A stretch of DNA of 51,645 bases from an uncultured Eubacteriales bacterium (lineage in GTDB: Bacteria; Bacillota; Clostridia; Christensenellales; Aristaeellaceae). A program made the translations under genes and the position numbers. This document shows positions 44,540-51,645 of the stretch, piece after piece; the stretch's first letter is position 1, and each line of letters opens with the position of its first letter. The stretch lies in contig CACWXP010000024.1 in assembly GCA_902764875.1 (NCBI GenBank), forward strand, positions 1-51,645, read 5' to 3'. The notes below the pieces were generated by a model. That model ran no database searches, was not told the origin of the DNA, and worked only from the letters and a program-made list of their open reading frames with translations.

Positions 44540-45603
44540 AGACACTTGATGAGATCCTGAGAAAAGCGCTTGAATACAAAGGATCTGACGTATTTGTCGT
44601 TCCCGGTTCCCAGATCATGACCAAAGCCAGCGGCAAGATGATCCCGATCACCCAGGACCGGGCGCTGCCCAACGACATAGCGATTCTTGTGGACCGGGCC
44701 TATGAGCTGGCCGGCAGAACCCGCGAGACCCTGCACGAAGAAGGCGACGACGACTTCTCCTTCGCCGTGCGCGATCTTTCCCGCTTCCGCTGCAACGCGT
44801 ACCGTCAGCGCGGTTCTCTGGCCATGACCTGCCGCGTGGTTGCCTTCGGTATTCCGGATCCGCAGGACTGCCATATTCCGGAGGTTGTGATGCGGCTGGC
44901 TGATTTCCGCAGCGGCATGATCCTGGTGACGGGCCCTGCCGGCAACGGTAAATCCACGACGCTGGCGTGCCTTGTGGACAAGATCAACCGGACCCGCAGC
45001 GGTCACATCATCACGATTGAAGACCCGATTGAATATCTGCACCCCCACAAGCAGTGCCTGGTGAGCCAGCGCGAAGTGCCCGGAGATGCTTCGACCTTTG
45101 CCCGCGCCCTGCGCGCGGCCCTGCGCCAGGCGCCGGACGTCATCATGCTGGGCGAAATGCGCGACATCGAGACCATTTCCACCGCCATCACTGCGGCGGA
45201 AACCGGCCACCTGCTGCTGTCCTCGCTGCATACCCTGGGCGCCGCGAAGACCATTGACCGTGTGATCGACGCATTCCCGGCCAACCAGCAGAACCAGATC
45301 CGTTCTCAGCTGTCCATGGTGCTTCGCGCCGTGGTTTCCCAGCGCCTGATTCTGACCAAGGAAGGGAAACTGCACCCCGTGTTTGAGGTCATGTGTGTGA
45401 ACCCCGCCATCCAGAACCTGATCCGCGAGGGCAAAACCCACCAGATCGACAACGCCATCTTCGGCGGCGGCGCGGACATGCTTTCCATGGATACCGAGCT
45501 GGCCCGTCTTCTGCGCGACGGCAAGATCGACAAGGAACAGGCGGCACTGCTGGCCATCCACCCGGAGACGGTGGAACGCCAGGCAAGATTCATGCGCGAC
45601 TGA
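44533..45603 (+). CDS. PilT-family type IV pilus ATPase
   Basis: This 356-residue hexameric-type ATPase matches PilT, which powers pilus retraction. Walker A GPAGNGKS (134-141), Asp box TIEDPIE (161-167), Walker B MLGEMRD (205-211) and His box AAETGHLLLSSLHT (221-234) are present, and the C-terminal AIQNLIREGK corresponds to the AIRNLIRE motif of PilT. The long N-terminal domain of PilB-type extension ATPases is absent. TTG 44527 is too close to GGAGGAAG (44518-44525); ATG 44533 is seven bases away. It is the only motor gene in this operon, so either an extension ATPase lies elsewhere or this one does both jobs. Confidence 0.92.
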   Translation: MVETLDEILRKALEYKGSDVFVVPGSQIMTKASGKMIPITQDRALPNDIAILVDRAYELAGRTRETLHEEGDDDFSFAVRDLSRFRCNAYRQRGSLAMTCRVVAFGIPDPQDCHIPEVVMRLADFRSGMILVTGPAGNGKSTTLACLVDKINRTRSGHIITIEDPIEYLHPHKQCLVSQREVPGDASTFARALRAALRQAPDVIMLGEMRDIETISTAITAAETGHLLLSSLHTLGAAKTIDRVIDAFPANQQNQIRSQLSMVLRAVVSQRLILTKEGKLHPVFEVMCVNPAIQNLIREGKTHQIDNAIFGGGADMLSMDTELARLLRDGKIDKEQAALLAIHPETVERQARFMRD

Positions 45604-45616
45604 TCGAAATAATGAG

Positions 45617-45654
45617 CCGGTTCGACGGGCTATTCCGACGAACCGGTTTTTTTT
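45617..45654 (+). terminator. Terminator of the pilus-like operon
   Basis: The stem CCGGTTCG/CGAACCGG (45617-45624 with 45639-45646) extends through an A-A mismatch into CGG/CCG, with a 6-base loop, followed by eight T residues. Confidence 0.93.
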
Positions 45655-45667
45655 CATGATACAGTTC

Positions 45668-47128
45668 TTATTTACGCTGATACAGATAATAGTGCCAGGT
45701 TCTGCCTTCAAACGGAAGATCCGCTTCATCCACCAGGGTGTAGTTGCTGCTGCCCTTCAGCTTTTGTGACCGCGTGACAACAAAGGCTGTTTTTCCTTCC
45801 AGGAAGCTTTTCCTCAGGGCCTGGTCCATTTCCGGAAGATCGATATTCAGTGTACAGAAATAAGGATCGGAGGGAAGGACGCTGGAAGCGAAATAGAATC
45901 CGCCGTCCAGGAAACCGTAATTCAGCAGAGACGGGTCTTCGCATTGGGTGATGATTTCCGCAAAGCGATACTGGGGCAGATCCTCCCGGCGATAGTCCAC
46001 CAGATAGGCATTGGGACTTGCCTGCAGAGCGATCAAAGGGCCGGCCGGCAGCAGCAGACAGGCCAGCGCGGCGACTGCGATGCTCTTTACGGCAGGCTTT
46101 ACGCGTTTCAGGACCCAGGCGGCTGCCGATGCAGCACCAGCCAGACCGAAGGGTGCGAACACAGCCAGCACCAGTGCGTAATAGGGATAGCGGCGGCCGC
46201 TCCAGTAAGTGAAAACAAAGAGGCATACCGCGCTCAGCCACCCTGCCAGCACCTCCCACCCATGTTTCTTAATACGGACCGTCATCCAGAGGAGACCAAG
46301 CACCCCTGGAAGGGACCAGGAAAGATTGTTGAGCAGGTTGGGCAGCGGTGCGTCATAATGACCGCTCCGGATATTTTGCGTATATTGGGTCAGATTGTTG
46401 ACGAAATACGCCTGCCACAGATCCGGCAAGGCTCCTTTCAGGGCAAACCAACCAACCACGGCGGCGGACAGTGCCAGAACCCCCAGCAGGAAGACGCCAA
46501 TCAGCGGAAGCAGCCGCCGGGCCTTTCCGGTGAACAGATACCATGCGATCACAGCGAAAGCCAGCCCGGCGAACAAACCGCAGAAGGTATATTTCGTCCA
46601 CAGCGCTGCTGCTGTACAAAGGCCCAGAACAAACCCTTCGCGGTTTACGAGCGGCCTTTTTTCGCGCATTGCTTTCAGCACGATCAGCAGCCCCAGCGCC
46701 AGCACCGGCAGGAAAAACTCTTCGGCGCTTGAACCGTGGGAAAAAGCCGGCGTGACGGGAATCAGGATGCCCAACAACGCAGCGGAAACCCAGAATGCGT
46801 TCTTCCGGCCTGAGAGAAGCTCCGTGATCCGGCCGCCCAGGTAGAGAAACCAGGAGAAGCAAAGTCCCTCCAAAAGCCAGACGCCAAGGAAGGAGGACTC
46901 CGAGATCTGCCCGGCCAGGGCAAAGAGAAAGTAGATCAGGGGGCCCTTTTGCTCATACAGATCCCGGTAGGGAACCAGGCCGTGGAGGATGCCACGGCCT
47001 ACGGTGAAAAAGCAATTCACATCCACCCAGTCGTTCATGGGATAGAGAAAAGAGCTTTTAGAACAGACAGCCAGGACACTGAAGGCTGCGAGACTTGCGA
47101 ACAGGAACCGCAGAAGGATCTTTTTCAC
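45668..47128 (-). CDS. GT39/PMT-like integral membrane glycosyltransferase
   Basis: This 486-residue protein has about ten to eleven membrane segments followed by a C-terminal external domain of about 110 residues. The first loop contains NDWVDVNCFFTVGRG and PYRDLYEQKGPLIYF, the pattern of ArnT/PMT-like lipid-sugar-dependent glycosyltransferases, where an early acidic residue is catalytic. It probably adds a sugar from a polyprenyl-phosphate donor to an envelope acceptor; the acceptor is unknown. Its ATG overlaps the DUF4956 stop by four bases, placing it last in the six-gene operon. Confidence 0.8.
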   Translation of the reverse strand: MKKILLRFLFASLAAFSVLAVCSKSSFLYPMNDWVDVNCFFTVGRGILHGLVPYRDLYEQKGPLIYFLFALAGQISESSFLGVWLLEGLCFSWFLYLGGRITELLSGRKNAFWVSAALLGILIPVTPAFSHGSSAEEFFLPVLALGLLIVLKAMREKRPLVNREGFVLGLCTAAALWTKYTFCGLFAGLAFAVIAWYLFTGKARRLLPLIGVFLLGVLALSAAVVGWFALKGALPDLWQAYFVNNLTQYTQNIRSGHYDAPLPNLLNNLSWSLPGVLGLLWMTVRIKKHGWEVLAGWLSAVCLFVFTYWSGRRYPYYALVLAVFAPFGLAGAASAAAWVLKRVKPAVKSIAVAALACLLLPAGPLIALQASPNAYLVDYRREDLPQYRFAEIITQCEDPSLLNYGFLDGGFYFASSVLPSDPYFCTLNIDLPEMDQALRKSFLEGKTAFVVTRSQKLKGSSNYTLVDEADLPFEGRTWHYYLYQRK

Positions 47129-47796
47129 ATTTCACCCCGGACGTCCGCTACACGCCCCAACGCGACAGGCAGGTTGCCGTTGCGCTCCCGGACAGCATCC
47201 AGGAATTGCTTTGCTTCTTTTACATCGCGCAGGACGCCGCGATAGATCAGCTGATAAGCCGTTCCCATCTCCACCGTCCGCACACGAATCAGCTCACAGG
47301 AGGCGAAATAGGCGTCCAGCAGATCGTCGAACAGGCCTTCATAATCCAGACTCTCCGGCAAAGAGATGCGCAATTCCCGCTGGTTTTCCGCCGCCCGGCC
47401 GAATCCGGAGACCGATAGGAGCGCATGGAAAAGAATGCACACGGCCATCAGCAGACATGCTACCAGGACGTAGCCGGCGCCAAGGCACAGACCTACCGCC
47501 GCGGCAAGGAAGATTGCCATAATTTCCTGGCCGCTTCCCTGGACCGAACGGAAGCGAATCAGACTGAAGGAACCCGCAACCGCGATGCCGGCGCCCAAAT
47601 TGCCATTTACGACCATGATCACTGTTGTGATAATGACCGGGAGCAGGGCCAGGGTGAACGCAAAGGAACGGGTGGCAGTACTATTTCTTTTCGTGTAATA
47701 CAGCGCTCCGGCAAAACCCAGGAGCAGAGCCAATCCCAGCGACAGGAATACGCTTCCCGCCGTCAGGCTCCCATTAACAAAGATACTGGTGAACAT
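47125..47796 (-). CDS. DUF4956 family membrane protein
   Basis: This 223-residue protein matches DUF4956. Four membrane segments cover about 12-130, with the signature AVAGSFSLIRFRSVQGSGQE near 74, followed by a cytoplasmic domain. DUF4956 proteins are regularly found next to VTC-domain polyphosphate polymerases; their role is unproven. The start lies inside the end of the VTC gene (34-base overlap) with AAAGGAAC upstream. Confidence 0.9.
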   Translation of the reverse strand: MFTSIFVNGSLTAGSVFLSLGLALLLGFAGALYYTKRNSTATRSFAFTLALLPVIITTVIMVVNGNLGAGIAVAGSFSLIRFRSVQGSGQEIMAIFLAAAVGLCLGAGYVLVACLLMAVCILFHALLSVSGFGRAAENQRELRISLPESLDYEGLFDDLLDAYFASCELIRVRTVEMGTAYQLIYRGVLRDVKEAKQFLDAVRERNGNLPVALGRVADVRGEM

Positions 47797-48512
47797 TTTT
47801 CATCGTTCCTTTCTTTTCTGCCGCTTTCAGAGCGGATATACCGCTGATAAGCCAGGCCATATTTGGAAAAATGCGTCCGGTGAACATCCGCCTCCCGCAG
47901 CAGGGAAACAAGCCACAGCGGAAGATGCCCGCCTGTTTTGATCTCCATCAGCCGCTGATCTGCGGGAATAAGGAAGATTCCGGGATCCCGGCTGTTCAGA
48001 TCCAGGGCCCAATCCCGGAAAGACAGGTTCCGGTCAAAGGTGATGCGCACCCCGGGCTCCTTTTTGCTGAACCAGGCATCCCGGTCATAGGAGATGACGG
48101 ATGCGGGCTGCAGACTGTATCGGCTGTTCATCCATAGAATTTCACGGCCTACCTGGCCCGTCGATTCCGGCAGCCAGCCTGCGGCAAGGCCTTCCATGGC
48201 TTCCCGCAGGGTCAGGGTCGTGCGCCGCTTGTACACCACGCCCCGGTACTTTTTTTTGATTTCCAGGAAGGACGCGGAAAGCGTTCCAGGCTCTCCGTAC
48301 GCGCGCAGCCGGAGCTTCTCCTTGTAGGCAGGACGCTCCAGGGAGGCGCGGATCAGGGCAAAATCCTCCGTGTCATAGTAGAGGCTTTGGACCCGGGAAC
48401 TTCCGAAATCAGACCGGCTGAAACCCTGCTGCATGAGCCCGCACTCCAGGGCTTCTGCCTGGGCGGCGGAGAGCAGATACTTGGTTTCCACTCTAGCAAA
48501 GCTTTCTTCCAT
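47763..48512 (-). CDS. VTC-domain protein (polyphosphate polymerase type)
   Basis: This 249-residue protein carries the VTC catalytic domain known from yeast Vtc4, which makes polyphosphate from ATP. Tunnel-lining basic and acidic motifs are visible: VETKYLLS (8-15), LYYDTED (44-50), KEKLRLRAYG (64-73), EIKKKYRGVVYKRRTTL (84-100) and, near the C-terminus, MEIKTGG. The longer ORF from 48596 lacks support; ATG 48512 has AAAGGAGC eight bases upstream. It carries no membrane segment, so it probably works with the DUF4956 protein. Whether it makes polyphosphate or another phosphate polymer is open. Confidence 0.9.
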   Translation of the reverse strand: MEESFARVETKYLLSAAQAEALECGLMQQGFSRSDFGSSRVQSLYYDTEDFALIRASLERPAYKEKLRLRAYGEPGTLSASFLEIKKKYRGVVYKRRTTLTLREAMEGLAAGWLPESTGQVGREILWMNSRYSLQPASVISYDRDAWFSKKEPGVRITFDRNLSFRDWALDLNSRDPGIFLIPADQRLMEIKTGGHLPLWLVSLLREADVHRTHFSKYGLAYQRYIRSESGRKERNDEKCSPVSLLMGA

Positions 48513-48517
48513 ACCTG

Positions 48518-48736
48518 TCAGCTCCTTTCTTCGCCGGCTTCTTCGCGTCCGGAGTGCCTCCAACACAGAATACTTCGGAGAATGCTGCTCAGACACAGAG
48601 CGAAAAGAAGCCAGCGGGAAGCATCGTTATCGATAAAGTTCATCATGGGATTGAACTGATCCAGGATCAGGAACACCACGAACATCAGGGACAGTATGAC
48701 CGTCAGATGCGTCAGGAGTGATTCCGCTTTATTCAT
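48518..48736 (-). CDS. Small two-segment membrane protein
   Basis: This 72-residue protein has two hydrophobic segments (about 10-25 and 38-55) joined by a loop, and a charged C-terminus ending in EEAGEERS. I do not recognise its family. ATG 48742 is also open but sits on the GGAGGTG site; ATG 48736, seven bases away, is preferred. It overlaps the phosphodiester glycosidase gene by eight bases and lies five bases from the VTC gene, so it is clearly part of the operon. A small DUF-type membrane partner of the polymerase is plausible. Confidence 0.72.
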   Translation of the reverse strand: MNKAESLLTHLTVILSLMFVVFLILDQFNPMMNFIDNDASRWLLFALCLSSILRSILCWRHSGREEAGEERS

Positions 48737-49922
48737 CTGCATTCACCTCCGCGATCAGCAACGCGTCGCTGCTTTCCCGTCCGCCGCCGGACGGATTGTT
48801 GATGACTTCGTTATTCCATACCATGACGGAGGAATTGCCCCCATCCAGGTTATAGGCTGCCCTGCAGCCCAGGTCATAGAACAGGCGGCTCAGATCCGGC
48901 AGGGTGATACCGGCAGATTCTCCGCGGCCGTCCACCACTATCAGGCAGTAGTGACCCGGCTCGTAATAACCGATGGCTGTGCGGGGGTTGGCGGAGATGA
49001 TCCGGTTGGTGCTGGCAAAGGACGTCAGCACGCTGCCGTCGGTGTTCAGCAGGGCAGGGCCGAAGGTCCAGGCCTGCCAGGCTCCCTGTTCTACGGCTTC
49101 CTCCACGGAGAAGGAAGAACCCGGCATGACCCGCATGGTTCCGTCATAATAGAGCACGCACACATCACAGTTTGTGCTGTTGGCCCGGTAGATAACGCCG
49201 TTGCGGATGACCACGCCTTCATTGGTATTCCCATAGTAATCTCCGTTGACAGCCAGGAGGGCATTGTTCAGCAGCGCCATGTCCTCAATGCTGTCCCGGA
49301 AGCCGGAACCGTAAGTGTCATTGGCCAGGGCGGTTTGGAAGCAGGTGATATCCCGCACATAGATATCCGCCAGGTAATACGTGGTTTGCCCGAGGGTCTC
49401 TTCGGTCACGGTGACCGAGATATCCGGACTGGAGTAACTGTTTTCCGTTACAATAATCGTATCGGTATACTTGTCGGCGAACTTGTCGCTGATGGCGGTG
49501 TCGGATGCTTCTGCGGCAATGGTATCTGCATTTACATCCGTAACCGCGTCTTCTTCCAGCGCACTGCCGCCCTTGCTGTTCATGCCACCGTTTTTGCTGC
49601 CCCTACCGCTCCGGCTGCCGCGGCCGCTGCTGGTCTGCCGGTCGCTACGGCTGCTTTGCTGAATGCTGCTCTGCTGGCTACCGGATGCGGACGGGAAAGA
49701 CACGTCATTGATGCTCGCGGAAGCGATGATCCCGGCGGCCTCCGGAGTAGGTGTAACATTTGACTCGGTGATCTTTTCCGATGAAACCGAGTTGCTGACC
49801 GTGATGCCGAGACTCTGTTGCTGCCGGGGCAGCACATGATGAAACAGGGCGAAAAGGACAAGCGCAAGGCCAGCACACACGACATCGATCAGGAGTTTCT
49901 GCACTACAGAGCTTTTCTTCAT
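48729..49922 (-). CDS. Exported phosphodiester glycosidase (NAGPA/DUF2233) domain protein
   Basis: This 397-residue protein has an N-terminal membrane anchor (about 10-28). A low-complexity linker (about 35-120) rich in Ser, Gly, Arg and Gln contains RGSRSGRGSK-like stretches. The NAGPA domain follows (about 165-390): LLAVNGDYYGNTNEGVVIRNG, then AIGYYEPGHYCLIVVDGR and AYNLDGGNSSVMVW, the signature of this family. The domain cleaves sugar-phosphodiester links, as in uncovering enzyme and in peptidoglycan- or teichoic-acid-related proteins. It probably acts on a phosphate-linked surface glycan. ATG 49922 follows GAGGTGG and lies one base after the upstream stop. Confidence 0.88.
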   Translation of the reverse strand: MKKSSVVQKLLIDVVCAGLALVLFALFHHVLPRQQQSLGITVSNSVSSEKITESNVTPTPEAAGIIASASINDVSFPSASGSQQSSIQQSSRSDRQTSSGRGSRSGRGSKNGGMNSKGGSALEEDAVTDVNADTIAAEASDTAISDKFADKYTDTIIVTENSYSSPDISVTVTEETLGQTTYYLADIYVRDITCFQTALANDTYGSGFRDSIEDMALLNNALLAVNGDYYGNTNEGVVIRNGVIYRANSTNCDVCVLYYDGTMRVMPGSSFSVEEAVEQGAWQAWTFGPALLNTDGSVLTSFASTNRIISANPRTAIGYYEPGHYCLIVVDGRGESAGITLPDLSRLFYDLGCRAAYNLDGGNSSVMVWNNEVINNPSGGGRESSDALLIAEVNADE

Positions 49923-49923
49923 A

Positions 49924-51096
49924 TTACCAGCCACCTCTTCCGCCACGGCCACCACCGCCGAAACCACCGTTTCCGCCGCCAAAGCCGCCTCTGCCGCCCA
50001 TCATCTGGTTGGGGATCGAGGAAGCTTGCTGGCCGTTGATAATGATAGTGCCTCCGTTGTACTGGGCCGTTCCGTCATAGTCGAAAGTGCTGTTTCCGGT
50101 TACGCTGACCGTGCCGCCGTTCACAATGATATTGCCGTTGGAATCAATGCCGTCTGTGTCGCCGGCGCCCATGGAGACGGTGATCTCGCCGCCGTTGATT
50201 TCCACCGTGGGCGTATAAGCGGAGGATTTGTAGGCGGCATTGACGCCATCGTCGGAAGCCTGGATGCTGATGGTGCCTGCATTGAACTGGATATAAGTGG
50301 CTTCAATGCCTTCCGCGGCGGTGATGGCTATGGTTCCTCCATCCGTCTGCACGACGGTGGTGGCGTGGATCGCATCGTCACCGGCGGTGATCGTCAGGCT
50401 GCCGCCGCCGATATAGATATACCCTTTCGAAGCGTCCTCATCGTTTTCGACATGGAGACCATCGGTGCCGGCGGTCAGGTACAGAACGCCGTCCGCGATC
50501 CGGATGGAATCGTTGGATTCGATGGCCTTGGAGGAGGCGGTGATGACATAGGTGCCACCAGTGATCTTCAGATCGTCCTTTCCGACGATGCCGTTATCTG
50601 TGGAAGAGACGGTCAGGGTTGCGGTTCCGTTCAGCGTCAGGTCGGCTTTGGAAAAGATGACGCCGTCGGTGTTGGCGTTTCCGTCGGAAACAAACGTTCC
50701 TGTGACGGTCAGAGTGCTGTCGGCGCTTGTTGTGACAAACACCTTGTCCGCACTCTTCACGTAGATCACAGGGAAGCTTTCGTTCGTGACGGATACGCCA
50801 TCCAGAACCAGCTGAACCTTGTCGTCCTTTCCGGCTTCCACATAGACGGTCACGTTGGATGCCTCGCCGCTGAGCACATATACGCCGGCGGAGGTGATGG
50901 TGATATCCTGTCCGCTTGAGACGGAGTAATATACCGCTTCGGACAGATCCGCGGTCTGTTCCAGATCGCGGTCGGTAAACTGCTCGTCCGCTGTAAAAAT
51001 GGAGGTGGCGCTTTCTGCCGAGCCCAGGGACACGGACAGGGTGATCATCAGAATAGCCATCAAGGCTGTAAGTACAATGCGATAAACACGTTTCAT
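49924..51096 (-). CDS. Cthe_2159-type beta-helix carbohydrate-binding protein
   Basis: This 390-residue secreted protein has a signal peptide (cleavage near AES at about residue 28). A long right-handed beta-helix region follows, with repeating patterns such as DGLHVENDEDAS, GGSLTITAGDDAIH, GGTIAITAAEGIE and GGEITVSMGAGDTDGID. This matches DUF4353/Cthe_2159, whose founding member binds cellulose and pectin-like acid sugars and calcium. The last 25 or so residues are an unusual Gly/Arg tail ending in Trp (RGGFGGGNGGFGG and so on). The frame is open to 51252, but ATG 51096 has AAAGGAGG upstream. It opens the envelope operon. Confidence 0.88.
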   Translation of the reverse strand: MKRVYRIVLTALMAILMITLSVSLGSAESATSIFTADEQFTDRDLEQTADLSEAVYYSVSSGQDITITSAGVYVLSGEASNVTVYVEAGKDDKVQLVLDGVSVTNESFPVIYVKSADKVFVTTSADSTLTVTGTFVSDGNANTDGVIFSKADLTLNGTATLTVSSTDNGIVGKDDLKITGGTYVITASSKAIESNDSIRIADGVLYLTAGTDGLHVENDEDASKGYIYIGGGSLTITAGDDAIHATTVVQTDGGTIAITAAEGIEATYIQFNAGTISIQASDDGVNAAYKSSAYTPTVEINGGEITVSMGAGDTDGIDSNGNIIVNGGTVSVTGNSTFDYDGTAQYNGGTIIINGQQASSIPNQMMGGRGGFGGGNGGFGGGGRGGRGGW

Positions 51097-51108
51097 GGGG
51101 AGATCCCC
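51097..51108 (-). promoter_or_regulatory. Short hairpin touching the ribosome binding site of the envelope operon
   Basis: On the minus strand GGGG-ATCT-CCCC lies directly before the ATG, and its first G tract is part of AAAGGAGGGG. Pairing would partly hide the ribosome binding site. Only four base pairs, so the effect is uncertain. Confidence 0.35.
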
Positions 51109-51215
51109 TCCTTTCTTACGGGCACATTCTACCGGACGAAGCTTTAACGAACCTTGAAGGAAGCAATTTCTTTTCAGCATCCGGTTTGATGCTGTGTTTG
51201 TGTAACCGGACAATA

Positions 51216-51246
51216 TAAAAAGCTGCCGGTTCAACTGAACCGGCAG
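51216..51246 (-). terminator. Terminator after the DUF2804 remnant
   Basis: A perfect 10-bp stem (CTGCCGGTTC at 51223-51232 with GAACCGGCAG at 51237-51246) closes an AACT loop. On the minus strand it is followed by CTTTTTATA. Confidence 0.88.
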
Positions 51247-51270
51247 GTTCAAGCGACCTATTCCATTCCT

Positions 51271-51564
51271 TTACCATTTGTTCCGGACTTTTTCCGCAAA
51301 GCCCATGAGATTCCGAATTTCCAGCTTTCGGCCGTCATCCAGAACCGCCGTGCCGGAGAACTTCCCGAACACCTGATGCTGATCGGAAGCAATCAGCTTC
51401 AGATCGATTTTTGCGGCGCGATCCATGACCGGCTCGAAGTTCATTTCAAACCGGCCGTCGTCGCTGGTGAACGTCCAGGGGGACATATAGTCCTCTTTCC
51501 CGTCTTTCATGGGAATGTTGAAACGGACCTCGCTTAGCTTGTGAATTCCTCCCCATTTTGTCAA
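51271..51564 (-). pseudogene. C-terminal remnant of a DUF2804 gene
   Basis: The 97 readable residues match the C-terminal third of DUF2804 proteins (usually about 330 residues): IHKLSEVRFNIP, MSPWTFTSDDGRFEMNFEP, DQHQVFGKFSGTAVLDDG and a last GFAEKVRNKW. The frame opens with a TTG at 51562-51564 that has no ribosome binding site, and a TGA closes it three codons further upstream, at 51574-51576. The remaining bases to the window end do not encode the missing N-terminal part in any obvious way. It keeps a good terminator, which suggests decay or recombination of a formerly intact gene. Confidence 0.72.
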
Positions 51565-51594
51565 GTAACAAATTCAGTAGAATCAACACTTTTT

Positions 51595-51618
51595 TCATCC
51601 GAGTCATCACCCGAATGA
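51595..51618 (-). other. Imperfect inverted repeat at the window end
   Basis: On the minus strand a 10-bp stem with two G-U pairs and a GATG loop is followed by an A tract, not a T tract. It is not a terminator for either neighbour. The last 70 bases of the window hold nothing else that I can name. Confidence 0.3.
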
Positions 51619-51645
51619 GCCTTCTACGGATAGTTTCCGTGCTTC

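Overview
The window reads as one contig from a GC-rich, low-GC-lineage-type (Firmicutes/Clostridia-like) anaerobe, probably a gut or rumen bacterium. Seen directly: strong AGGAGG-type ribosome binding sites with some GTG and TTG starts; sigma-70/sigma-A style promoters; a tRNA-Ala gene without an encoded CCA; MBG-type repeat surface proteins; clostridial families such as DUF4860, DUF4867 and DUF4956; and several glycan-active proteins. The exact lineage (for example the Christensenellales/Aristaeellaceae type of rumen organism) is inference. No phage, transposase or CRISPR array is visible, so this looks like ordinary chromosome with some accessory envelope modules.

Layout. 1-4622: 3' part of a giant secreted repeat adhesin, cut by the window edge, ending in a strong terminator. 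4791-6704: orphan peptide-type solute-binding lipoprotein. 6788-8860 (minus): GH13 neopullulanase-type enzyme, divergent from glf with overlapping promoters. 8966-12896: UDP-galactopyranose mutase, GT2 glycosyltransferase, flippase-like membrane protein and queH. 12918-16015 (minus): GH39 xylosidase-like enzyme and an unknown secreted protein. 16249-19866: YitT-family membrane protein and a fused MacB-like ABC exporter. 19929-27181: a translation and RNA-modification block (ileS, a GH4-like protein that has lost its active site, an rRNA-type methyltransferase, an RluA-type pseudouridine synthase, tgt), then a DUF4867 protein. 28057-31210 (minus): a truncated FUSC gene, tRNA-Ala and a three-gene ABC-2 exporter operon. 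31434-32789: alpha/beta-hydrolase lipoprotein. 32848-35437 (minus): an ABCG-like exporter pair whose ATPase has a fused membrane domain. 35717-39061: a 1114-residue modular secreted protein. 39141-40667 (minus): sodium/alanine symporter. 40886-45603: secreted transglutaminase-like protein and a compact type IV pilus-like operon (GspF, four small bitopic proteins, PilT). 45668-51096 (minus): a six-gene envelope operon (Cthe_2159-type beta-helix protein, phosphodiester glycosidase, small membrane protein, VTC-type polymerase, DUF4956, GT39-like membrane protein). 51271-51564: remnant of a DUF2804 gene.

How the genes fit together. Much of the window builds or exports envelope and carbohydrate-active material. 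The glf/GT2/flippase-like set suggests galactofuranose-containing surface glycan. GH13 and GH39 suggest starch/maltodextrin and xylan side-chain use. The pilus-like operon and the VTC operon are the two most system-like modules. An in-phase heptanucleotide repeat (TAGTGRN) recurs directly after plus-strand stop codons at four junctions and once more between minus-strand genes. It is the clearest unexplained small-scale structure.

No stretch longer than about 300 bases lacks a gene. The larger spacers (14424-14680, 16016-16248, 31211-31433, 35438-35716) hold promoters, terminators and the repeats listed below.
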